12,396 nt of DNA from Bacteroidales bacterium (GTDB taxonomy: Bacteria; Bacteroidota; Bacteroidia; Bacteroidales; F082), in NCBI GenBank assembly GCA_016281295.1, contig JAEEII010000300.1, positions 1 to 12,396 of the forward strand, in the 5' to 3' direction. The notes under the pieces are model-generated. The model did no database searches and was not told the DNA's origin. It worked only from the letters and a program-made list of their open reading frames with translations. Position 1 is the first letter of the stretch. Each line of letters starts with the position of its first letter. Positions 5,381 through 11,178 of the stretch are shown here, one piece after another. The position numbers and the translations under genes are program-made.

Positions 5381-6037
5381 TTAATCTGTTTTTAAATCCT
5401 TTTTAAGTGTTCCTTCCATGTACATCCTCATCGCCTGCTGGTCCTTCAGCCTGGCGGACTCCTTGCTCCTGTCAGAGCCGAAGCTTCCGAAGCTGTGCTC
5501 ACGGGCCTGTTCCTGCCTCCAGTCGGCGAAGGCGTTGGCCTTCTCCCGGATGTAGTCGGTGAAAGCCTTGGTGACGATCTGGCTGTTGAGGCCGCCATAG
5601 ACGTTGCCCGCCTCGCCGTTGATCAGGCGGTCAGCCACAATCTGGAGGTCGGCCAAGTTGACTGTCACGTCCTCCTCCAGCAGCATGGCCGTCACCTTCT
5701 TTGCCAGCATGGCCATCGCCTCCGGCTTCATCGGGCGGGCCACGTTGGCCATGTCCTCCACCAGGGTGAGGTGAGTGAGCACCAGGGCAGCCAGCGTGCG
5801 TTCACCGAACTCCTTGGAGAAGCGGGTCACACTCACCCCCGCATGGCGCACCGAGTCGGCAGCGGTGGCAACCGACGTGTCGGTGGAGTTCACCACCGCC
5901 ACGGCTCCCAGCGGGATGCCGTCAGCGCCGCCTGTGCGGTCGTACAGCCGCTGCGCCACCGGGCAGTGCGCCAAGCTGTCGCGTGTAGGAAGCGAAACGG
6001 CTTGGTTAGAGGTAACTGAAGGCAGACTGTTGTCCAT
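5381..6037 (-). CDS. Conserved hypothetical early protein
   Basis: 218 aa from the ATG at 6037 (MDNSLPSVTS...). The frame extends further upstream but that would lie inside the zinc-ribbon gene; the chosen start already overlaps it by 32 nt. It is mostly helical, and its second half contains VNLADLQIVADRLINGEAGN (145-164), then VYGGLNSQIVTKAFTDYI. This L-x-D-L ... GE-x-G-x-x-Y-x-x-L pattern recalls small Bacteroidota mobile-element proteins of unknown function (possibly the DUF6633 type, not confirmed). The C-terminus is charged (QEQAREHSF to KKDLKTD). There is no catalytic motif. It sits between Gam plus zinc-ribbon genes and the zinc-finger microprotein, so a DNA-replication accessory role is possible but unproven. 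Confidence 0.75.
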   Translation of the reverse strand: MDNSLPSVTSNQAVSLPTRDSLAHCPVAQRLYDRTGGADGIPLGAVAVVNSTDTSVATAADSVRHAGVSVTRFSKEFGERTLAALVLTHLTLVEDMANVARPMKPEAMAMLAKKVTAMLLEEDVTVNLADLQIVADRLINGEAGNVYGGLNSQIVTKAFTDYIREKANAFADWRQEQAREHSFGSFGSDRSKESARLKDQQAMRMYMEGTLKKDLKTD

Positions 6038-6647
6038 GGTTGCGTTGGGTTTTGAGTGCGATGTAGATTTTTTCAAAATCGGTGTTGAGGCCGGCAGGGG
6101 TGAATCGGTAGTCGAAGTACCAGGTGTTGCGCATCTCGCGCACCGCATGGAGGAACGACCTCAACGTATCGATGCGCTTTTCGTCGTCGATCATCACTAC
6201 ACCCGATTCCACCATGCGCTCCTCCAACTTCACAAGCAGCTCGCGCATGTGTTTGTAGTCGAGGTTCTTGTAGAGGCCGTTGGGCGAGTAGCGCACCCCT
6301 TTGGCCTTCAGCACGTAGCTGTCGAACACGCACATCGCCTCGTGCACGGGGTACGTGGGTGTGTTATCATCCTCCAGCTCTTTTCTGGGAATCTTCTCGT
6401 TGAGGCTGCCGAGGATCATGTTCACCAGCTTCATCTTGTCGGTCTTGCCAAGAAGGCAGGCGGCGCGGTATATCTCTTCTGTGGTCATTTTGTCGAGCCC
6501 TCCTTTCATCATCCTGATGCAACTGTCCGGACTCACGGGCTTCGCGTCCCACGGTGTGCCGCACTTCGGGCAGCTCCCAAAATGGCAGCGGACGCAGTAT
6601 TCCTCGCCGCACTCCCGGCACACCGTGTAAACGCAGTGGTTGCCCAT
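6006..6647 (-). CDS. Zinc-ribbon protein of unknown function
   Basis: 213 aa. The first 32 residues hold seven cysteines at 5, 10, 13, 18, 21, 26 and 29. The CxxC pairs C10/C13, C18/C21 and C26/C29 (CRECGEEYCVRCHFGSCPKCG) look like a one- or two-zinc ribbon or RING-like knuckle. The rest is helical, with TEEIYRAACLLGKTDKMKLV (55-74) and LRSFLHAVREMRNTWYFDYR, and no known enzyme motif. The start is 2 bases after the Gam stop, so the two are probably coupled. A DNA- or protein-binding accessory role in early phage functions is likely. The family is not recognised. Confidence 0.75.
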   Translation of the reverse strand: MGNHCVYTVCRECGEEYCVRCHFGSCPKCGTPWDAKPVSPDSCIRMMKGGLDKMTTEEIYRAACLLGKTDKMKLVNMILGSLNEKIPRKELEDDNTPTYPVHEAMCVFDSYVLKAKGVRYSPNGLYKNLDYKHMRELLVKLEERMVESGVVMIDDEKRIDTLRSFLHAVREMRNTWYFDYRFTPAGLNTDFEKIYIALKTQRNHGQQSAFSYL

Positions 6648-6649
6648 GG

Positions 6650-7204
6650 TCAGACTTCCTCCTTCTTGGGTTCAACATAGAAGGTCTCGTCTTGAACGAC
6701 GGTGATTCCACACTTAGCCATCTGTTCGCGGACAGGTTTGCCCGGCCCGAGCGGATCGCCCGCTACCATCACGTCAATGTCGCGGTCGGCCAGCAGCTTG
6801 TCCTTGGCAATCTCCTCGGTTTGGCGTACATAGCCGGGGAGAAACTTCTTCACCAGTTGTAGTGCGCTTGCCCAAGTGAATCCCTTCAGGGTCTTCAGCT
6901 TCGGGGTGCCTGTGCGGAAGCCCATGATGCCGTGGACGGTCTCAAGGCTCTTCTTCTTCGAGAAGAGCTCCGCCTGGTTCTCCATGCCATAGGTCTGCAG
7001 CACATCGAAGGCCTTGTCTTTCTGGTCCTGGAGCTTCGACAGCTCGTCTTGGTACTTCTCGCGGATGCGGGTCATCTCCACGTCCATGGTAGCGTTGATT
7101 TTCTGGATCCGCGCGTCGGCGCGTGCGAAGTCGGCGAATGCCGTCTCCATCTGGTCGGCGGTCACGCCGCTCACGACCACTTTCTTTTCTCTTGTCTTTG
7201 CCAT
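6650..7204 (-). CDS. gam: Mu Gam-like host-nuclease inhibitor
   Basis: 184 aa, close to Mu Gam in length (174). The N-terminal half is a long amphipathic helix, with coiled-coil-like charge between about 30 and 70 (ARIQKINATMDVEMTRIREK). The family's signature follows as SKKKSLETVHGIMGFRTG (82-99) and PKLKTLKGFTW (101-111). Known: Gam (a Ku-like dimer) binds double-stranded DNA ends and blocks host RecBCD-type exonucleases, protecting phage DNA. The C-terminal region is charged and ends in KKEEV. It lies mid-operon, downstream of MuA and MuB as in Mu, and starts after an AAACATCATT-type leader that recurs upstream of other early genes here. Confidence 0.9.
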   Translation of the reverse strand: MAKTREKKVVVSGVTADQMETAFADFARADARIQKINATMDVEMTRIREKYQDELSKLQDQKDKAFDVLQTYGMENQAELFSKKKSLETVHGIMGFRTGTPKLKTLKGFTWASALQLVKKFLPGYVRQTEEIAKDKLLADRDIDVMVAGDPLGPGKPVREQMAKCGITVVQDETFYVEPKKEEV

Positions 7205-7227
7205 TTTGAATGATGTTTAAGTGATTG

Positions 7228-7452
7228 TTATTGGTTGTCTTGATTGGTGTATCGTATGCAAGCCGGTTGGTTAGCTTTTACCTTCAGAAGGCCGTTGGCG
7301 GTGCGTCCGCTTTCATGCGCTTTGCAGTAGTAGGTGCTTTTGCTGTAGTCGTGCCGCACACGGTTGTCGCATGTTCTACACGTTTTGCCCTGCATGATAC
7401 GGCGCACACGCTCGTCGGTATAGTCTTCTATGTTGAACAATGTGCCGTCCAT
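7228..7452 (-). CDS. Small four-cysteine probable zinc-binding protein
   Basis: 74 aa. Cysteines at 25, 28, 43 and 65 (CRTCDNR ... YYCKAH ... QPACIRY) give CxxC-x14-C-x21-C, plausible for one zinc. Basic residues flank the cluster (GKTCRTCDNRVRH), which suggests nucleic-acid binding. GRTANGLLKVKANQPAC (49-65) is a compact, conserved-looking end. The ATG directly abuts the previous gene's stop with no gap, so they are coupled. The gene lies between two other small Cys-rich genes and Gam. The function is not recognised; DNA or RNA binding in early phage replication is an inference. Confidence 0.7.
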   Translation of the reverse strand: MDGTLFNIEDYTDERVRRIMQGKTCRTCDNRVRHDYSKSTYYCKAHESGRTANGLLKVKANQPACIRYTNQDNQ

Positions 7453-7620
7453 TTATCCAAATATTTCTGCATTGAATACCGCGTCGAGCCTTGCCAATAG
7501 AACTTCTCTATTGCATGAATCGCAGCATACGCCTTTGGCCAACGGCATGGCATTGTTGCCAAATTCCTCTTTGGTTTCGCCGCATATCACGCACTTGATG
7601 AAATGTCCCGGTGTTTTCAT
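7453..7620 (-). CDS. 55-aa zinc-knuckle microprotein
   Basis: 55 aa read from the ATG at 7620. It carries two CxxC pairs, CVIC at 10-13 and CDSC at 33-36 (with an extra Cys at 32), in a typical zinc-ribbon spacing. The start follows the same AAACAACAATTAAA leader as other early genes and is 1 base from the coiled-coil gene's stop. The stop directly abuts the next ATG, so three small genes are packed end to end. The plus-strand frame over the same bases has no zinc motif and is not supported. The function is unknown; zinc-dependent protein or nucleic-acid binding is the reasonable guess. Confidence 0.7.
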   Translation of the reverse strand: MKTPGHFIKCVICGETKEEFGNNAMPLAKGVCCDSCNREVLLARLDAVFNAEIFG

Positions 7621-7621
7621 T

Positions 7622-7876
7622 TTAATTGTTGTTTAGTTGTTCGTTCATCCGTTGTCTCTCATATTGTTCTTGCTTCCATTGGCGGTACTGCTCCATGAAG
7701 GCGTCCTGCCTTTTCGATACGTCGAGCAACTTGCGGTCTTTCTCTTTTTGAAGTTTCCTGACTTTAAGGGAAAGCTCCGCTTGAAGGTCGGCGACCTGAC
7801 TGTTGTAGTCGGCCACGATTTCTTTTCTCTCTGTGGCGAATCTATGATTTGCCTCGAATACTGATGTCTTGTCCAT
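7622..7876 (-). CDS. Small coiled-coil protein
   Basis: 84 aa, almost wholly predicted helix with heptad-like charge from about residue 15 to 75 (VADLQAELSLKVRKLQKEKD, then FMEQYRQWKQEQYERQRM). There are no cysteines and no membrane segment. The start follows an AAACATCATTTAAA leader, as for Gam. The N-terminus MDKTSVFEANHRFATERKE is not typical of any family I recognise. It could be a dimeric scaffold or a DNA-binding bundle. Placed between the NUMOD1-like pair and the small zinc proteins, it is an early accessory gene of unknown role. Confidence 0.65.
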   Translation of the reverse strand: MDKTSVFEANHRFATERKEIVADYNSQVADLQAELSLKVRKLQKEKDRKLLDVSKRQDAFMEQYRQWKQEQYERQRMNEQLNNN

Positions 7877-7910
7877 TTTAAATGATGTTTAATTGATTAA
7901 TGAATATGTT

Positions 7911-8135
7911 TTAAAAGTAGAATTTGATTCCATAATCCATCTGCGGGATGAAGCCGCCTCTCTCGGTCTCCGTTTTGCGCCTGTCCTTACCCATTCGCTT
8001 CGCCTCATCCTTGAAGGCGGCAAGGCTCGCCTCACGGATCTCGGCCTCGCGTTTCAACACGTCATCCATGGTGCGTGTCGGGCGGAAAGGCTCCAGGGCG
8101 CGGCGCAGCAGCTCGTTGTATTCAGGGTCATTCAT
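7911..8135 (-). CDS. Small basic hypothetical protein
   Basis: 74 aa from the ATG at 8135 (MNDPEYNELLRRALEPFRPT). An upstream in-frame start at 8201 would overlap the NUMOD1-like gene by more than 70 nt and is less likely. The junction ATGAATGA gives an 8-nt overlap with the previous stop, the same arrangement as in the cassette at 3959-3966. It is basic and helical (LKREAEIREASLAAFKDEAK, 28-47), ends GFIPQMDYGIKFYF, and has no recognised domain. The C-terminal aromatic end may pack against a partner. It is probably made together with the NUMOD1-like protein. Confidence 0.65.
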   Translation of the reverse strand: MNDPEYNELLRRALEPFRPTRTMDDVLKREAEIREASLAAFKDEAKRMGKDRRKTETERGGFIPQMDYGIKFYF

Positions 8136-8541
8136 GTCCGTTTTCTCGGGGTAAGATGTTTTCATCAATTCCCTCCTCATGATACCGAACCTCATGACCA
8201 TGGCACTTGTGGCCTTTCTTCAACGCGGTCGCCAACAGCGACGTCGAGCATCCGATGTGGTCCGCCGCCTGTTTGATCGATGCGAGGTGAACCCATTCGC
8301 CGTTGTCGCACACATCAATGGGCTTGCTATCGCGCCTGACACCTCTTTTCGTCTTTAGTTTTTTGCGGTCAAGTTCCGGCTTCGGCTGTGGTTTTAGATC
8401 GGATTCAGGCTTCGGTTCTGAATCTGGCTTGATGTCTGTCTCCTCGAAATCCTCATGGAGTTCGTCCGTGATTTCGGGCTTTTCTTCGTGCTGAAGAAGC
8501 ATCCTTGCCTCTTCAACGGTGATTTCAATTGTGATTTTCAT
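8128..8541 (-). CDS. NUMOD1-like HTH DNA-binding protein
   Basis: 137 aa. The N-terminus is a short beta-strand and helix (MKITIEITVEEARMLLQHEE). An acidic, then Pro/Lys-rich low-complexity linker (about 36-67, PDSEPKPESDLKPQPKPELD) follows. The C-terminal part (PIDVCDNGEWVHLASIKQAA, 74-93, then CSTSLLATALKKG) is a NUMOD1-type helix-turn-helix. In known proteins that domain sits at the end of homing endonucleases and binds DNA. No nuclease motif (GIY-YIG, HNH, LAGLIDADG) is present, so here it is a stand-alone binder, perhaps a regulator or transposition cofactor. It overlaps the next gene by 8 nt. The leader lacks the AAACA motif. Confidence 0.65.
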   Translation of the reverse strand: MKITIEITVEEARMLLQHEEKPEITDELHEDFEETDIKPDSEPKPESDLKPQPKPELDRKKLKTKRGVRRDSKPIDVCDNGEWVHLASIKQAADHIGCSTSLLATALKKGHKCHGHEVRYHEEGIDENILPRENGHE

Positions 8542-8562
8542 TTTCGATTGGTATTATAAGTA

Positions 8563-8808
8563 TTATTCAAATGGTGTTTTGATCGAAACTTCGACATTAA
8601 TCTGTGGTTCATGGTTCGGATTCTCTTTCAGTGCCTTAATCTGCCCCGAAAGAGATTCTATATTGCATTTTATTGGCTCGGAAATAAACAGCACAAGGGT
8701 TGTTTTAAGGTTTCCCGTTTGCTTCTCCGCAACTTTTTCAATGTAACCTAATGCGCTCTCAAGATGCTCTTTCGCTCTTTCCAGCCTGTGGATGTCAGAT
8801 TCCTTCAT
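8563..8808 (-). CDS. Small hypothetical helical protein
   Basis: 81 aa, not recognised. It is an amphipathic N-terminal helix (HRLERAKEHLESALGYIEKV, 7-26) followed by a strand-like TTLVLFISEP and a charged end INVEVSIKTPFE. There is no cysteine cluster and no membrane segment. It is somewhat AT-rich compared with the MuA/MuB part. The start overlaps the previous stop in an ATGA junction, so it is probably coupled to the 113-aa gene upstream. The function is unknown. Confidence 0.6.
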   Translation of the reverse strand: MKESDIHRLERAKEHLESALGYIEKVAEKQTGNLKTTLVLFISEPIKCNIESLSGQIKALKENPNHEPQINVEVSIKTPFE

Positions 8809-9146
8809 TTCCCGTCTCCTTCCTTCAAAACATTGGCTTTTTCGGCGAACTTGTAGGTATTCCTGACTGGATGTATGTCGATGGTGAAGACATATTCATC
8901 GACATGTCCCTCTTCAGGAAGGCAAGAAATGAAGTTGCTGAAGCTAAAGTTCACCTTCAGCCTTTTCGTGCGTGGGTAGGCGGCGTTCAATTCTTCCACC
9001 TTGTGACGGAGTTCCTGAATCAGCGCATCACGCGAAATATCGTCCGCAATGAGGCAGTTTTTGAACCGCCCGACAAACTCTTGTAGCTCGGCGCACTTGC
9101 GGTTGGCCGCTCGCCAGGTGTTCGGTCTTTCAATGTAGTACATCAT
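8805..9146 (-). CDS. Small hypothetical protein
   Basis: 113 aa, not recognised (an ATG 3 bases later is equally possible as start). It has a helical, basic N-terminus (WRAANRKCAELQEFVGRF, 11-28), an aromatic-rich middle (RLKVNFSFSNFISCLPEEG) and a mixed end. The two cysteines visible, at 18 and 30, are too few for a zinc site. The start follows an AAACAATAATTAAA leader of the kind seen before Gam. It overlaps the following gene by 4 nt and is 33 bases from the RecA-type ATPase. The function is unknown. Confidence 0.6.
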   Translation of the reverse strand: MMYYIERPNTWRAANRKCAELQEFVGRFKNCLIADDISRDALIQELRHKVEELNAAYPRTKRLKVNFSFSNFISCLPEEGHVDEYVFTIDIHPVRNTYKFAEKANVLKEGDGK

Positions 9147-9179
9147 TTTAATTATTGTTTAGTTGGTTATTAAATGTGA

Positions 9180-9797
9180 TTAGTAGTGTATCAGTCCGTA
9201 TTTCTCGGCGCCCTCCTCCCAGATGGTGTATGGCTCGCCGCCGCCGAAGCGGCTTTGCGGATATGCCCTGTAGCCTTCCACGTAGATCTTCACGAAGGCG
9301 TCGTACTTCACCGAGTTGGCCACCGCCCCCTTGGGGTTGCGGCCATCCGCATGGCTGACGAAGATGAACAGCTTGTTCCGGAACTCGGCCCTGAGCGCCT
9401 TGTATTCGGTGTAGGTAAGGCCAGTGTATTGCAGCGAGTCGATGATCACCACCTTGGGCGAACGCTGCCGTTTCAACCGTTCCCTGAGTTCAGCGACGCC
9501 CTCTCCGTCCAGCAGTATGAAGTTACGCTTCACGTCGGCGAAGCCCACGTCCTCGATGGCGTTGCGCATCGAGAGGCTCAACCCTTCCTCCAGGCTGTCG
9601 TAGGCGACCCGGACGTGGTGCGCAAGCGCCTTCGCCAGTTGCAGGGCGAAGCGCGTCTTGCCGTTGGCCGAACCTCCCCACACGATCCAGCTTCCGGTCA
9701 GCTCCACCTCTCCGAGGGAGGCGCCAAGCTGGCCGTCAAGGAAGTAGGTCTTCGCCACGTAGTCCCTGATGTCGGTGATGGTCAAGGCTCTTTTCAT
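9180..9797 (-). CDS. RecA-type P-loop ATPase (early replication)
   Basis: 205 aa. Walker A GGSANGKT lies at 41-48 and Walker B VVIIDS at 116-121, with a RecA/DnaB-type strand order (strand VRVAYDSLEE after the P-loop helix, then ILLDGEG). FIFVSHADGRNPKG (145-158) is the sensor-like strand with a conserved basic residue. The protein is short for RecA or DnaB and resembles single-domain ATPases (AAA_25-like) of mobile elements. It could load or translocate on DNA during transposition-replication. It overlaps the GemA-like gene by 4 nt (ATGA), so the two are likely coupled. It is not part of Mu itself, so it looks like an addition typical of this lineage. Confidence 0.8.
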   Translation of the reverse strand: MKRALTITDIRDYVAKTYFLDGQLGASLGEVELTGSWIVWGGSANGKTRFALQLAKALAHHVRVAYDSLEEGLSLSMRNAIEDVGFADVKRNFILLDGEGVAELRERLKRQRSPKVVIIDSLQYTGLTYTEYKALRAEFRNKLFIFVSHADGRNPKGAVANSVKYDAFVKIYVEGYRAYPQSRFGGGEPYTIWEEGAEKYGLIHY

Positions 9798-10288
9798 AGC
9801 GACTCATTCAGTTTCCCGTCAGCGGTGACGGTGTATCTTCCCGCCGTCACCCCGTCATCCAGTTCCTTTCTCACAGCCGCCGTTTTCTGCTTGCGGCAGA
9901 ACTCCGCGTAAACCCTTGTCAGGTCGGCCTCGGTGAGCTCGTTGAAGCGGTCGCGTCCCGCTGCGCGGGTGGCGATGCCCTTGGCGTAGTCGGCGTTCCA
10001 GTGGCGTCCTGTCAGTTCCCCGTAGGCGCAGATGGCCTTTATCACGCCCTTGCGTTTGCGGTCCAGTTCTTTGGCGCCCTCTTGGGAACGGTTCTCCTGG
10101 GGCTTGCGGATGTACTGTTCCAGCCGGTTGATGAGGTTCATGCACTCGATGAACTCCAGCTCGCTGACCCTGGCGGTGCGCCCGCCCGTCTCCTCCATCA
10201 CGAGGTCGGCCACGCAGTCCTTCAGGTCGAGCTCCCCGAGCAGCCACCACAGGTGGCGGTTCTGTTTTGCTGTCAGTCTGTCGTTCAT
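9794..10288 (-). CDS. GemA/Mu gp16-like early regulatory protein
   Basis: 164 aa from the ATG at 10288 (MNDRLTAKQN...). A longer frame to 10477 would run inside the MuB gene and is rejected. Two helical modules are visible: RHLWWLLGELDLKDCVADLV (11-30) with VSELEFIECMNLINRLEQYI (41-60), the DUF1018/GemA-like arrangement, and a second, YGELTGRHWNADYAKGIATR, with ELTEADLTRVYAEFCRK (117-133). In Mu, gemA (gp16) lies downstream of B and affects host gene expression and DNA supercoiling. The GemA call rests on length, position and this general pattern. The junction with MuB is TGATG (1-nt overlap). Confidence 0.6.
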   Translation of the reverse strand: MNDRLTAKQNRHLWWLLGELDLKDCVADLVMEETGGRTARVSELEFIECMNLINRLEQYIRKPQENRSQEGAKELDRKRKGVIKAICAYGELTGRHWNADYAKGIATRAAGRDRFNELTEADLTRVYAEFCRKQKTAAVRKELDDGVTAGRYTVTADGKLNESL

Positions 10289-11142
10289 CACGCCGCTCCT
10301 TTCTGTTTGGTTATCGCATGTATCTTGCGGCGAACGCGGCGAAGGTCGCACTCCGAGTCGTTGATCACCGCGTCGATGTCCCTCGGGTCGGTCACGCCGT
10401 TGGCCTCGCACACCGCCGTGATGTCGGCAGCCGACACACCCTTCAGGGCGACGCACTTGCGGCCAATGCGGCTCCATATCTCGTTATAGCCCTTCTTGTT
10501 GGATTTCACGCCCCTTTTGATGCGCAGCTCCAGGTGGCTGGTGGCCACCAGCAGAAGCCCGCATTCGTCCTCCAGGGCGTTGTACAGCGAGATGAAGAAG
10601 TACAGCACCCGGTCGCTCAGCTTGTCGGCCTCGTCGAGGATGATCAGCGGCCTTTCCTGCATCTTCAGGTACCGCACCGCCTCGTTCATCATGTCGTTAA
10701 CAGAGAATCCCGACGCGTCGCGTCCCATGGCCTGCATCAGCTCGCCGAGGAAGGCCGTGCGGTTCCAGTACTCGTTGCAGCACAGCATATACACTTGTCG
10801 GTTCGACTCGGTGTACTGCTTCAGGGCGAATGTCTTTCCGCTGCCGGCGTCGCCGGTGACGGCCATCACCAGCGCGTTGTCCTGGACGTCAGCGAGGATG
10901 CGGTTGATGATCACGTAGTCGCGGGTGGGCACCGCGTTCCATTTCTCGTCCTTGTAGCCGATCTGGGCGGCCACGTTGCGCCACATCTCGTCCTTGATGA
11001 GTTCCCACTTGCCGTTCAGCATCTGGCTGACGGTGGCCGAGCTCACGTTCTTCAGCGAGTTGGCGGCCTTCGCCTGGCTGTCGTAGCGCTCGCAGTAGCG
11101 GCGCAGCGCGTTGGCGATCTGTTGTTTCTTGATGTCTTCCAT
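10288..11142 (-). CDS. MuB-like transposition AAA+ ATPase
   Basis: 284 aa. Residues about 22-46 form an HTH (SQAKAANSLKNVSSATVSQM, then LNGKW), as in MuB. The ATPase core has Walker A GDAGSGKT (97-104), Walker B LIILDEADK (166-174) and a sensor-1-like LLLVATSH (196-203). The C-terminal helices (VSAADITAVCEANGV, then RRVRRKIHAI) fit the MuB end domain. Known: MuB binds target DNA as ATP-dependent filaments, brings it to the MuA transpososome and gives target immunity. It follows the transposase gene, with 36 bases between them, as A and B do in Mu. The start follows a purine-rich leader. Exact ATP-hydrolysis residues beyond these motifs cannot be checked by eye. Confidence 0.9.
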   Translation of the reverse strand: MEDIKKQQIANALRRYCERYDSQAKAANSLKNVSSATVSQMLNGKWELIKDEMWRNVAAQIGYKDEKWNAVPTRDYVIINRILADVQDNALVMAVTGDAGSGKTFALKQYTESNRQVYMLCCNEYWNRTAFLGELMQAMGRDASGFSVNDMMNEAVRYLKMQERPLIILDEADKLSDRVLYFFISLYNALEDECGLLLVATSHLELRIKRGVKSNKKGYNEIWSRIGRKCVALKGVSAADITAVCEANGVTDPRDIDAVINDSECDLRRVRRKIHAITKQKGAA

Positions 11143-11178
11143 TTTCCCTTCTCTTTGATTTGATATTATGCGATTTGA

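Noticed and set aside
5775..6680. Long plus-strand frame of 301 codons
   Set aside because: It lies opposite well-supported minus-strand genes (zinc-ribbon protein and 218-aa protein). Its composition is rich in His, Val and Ala as expected for an antisense shadow of GC-rich genes.
10289..10477. N-terminal extension of the GemA-like gene (start at 10477)
   Set aside because: These residues would be read from inside the MuB gene. The ATG at 10288 gives the usual TGATG coupling and a product that looks like the family.
10267..11163. Long plus-strand frame of 298 codons
   Set aside because: It is a shadow of the MuB-like gene, which has clear Walker motifs on the other strand.
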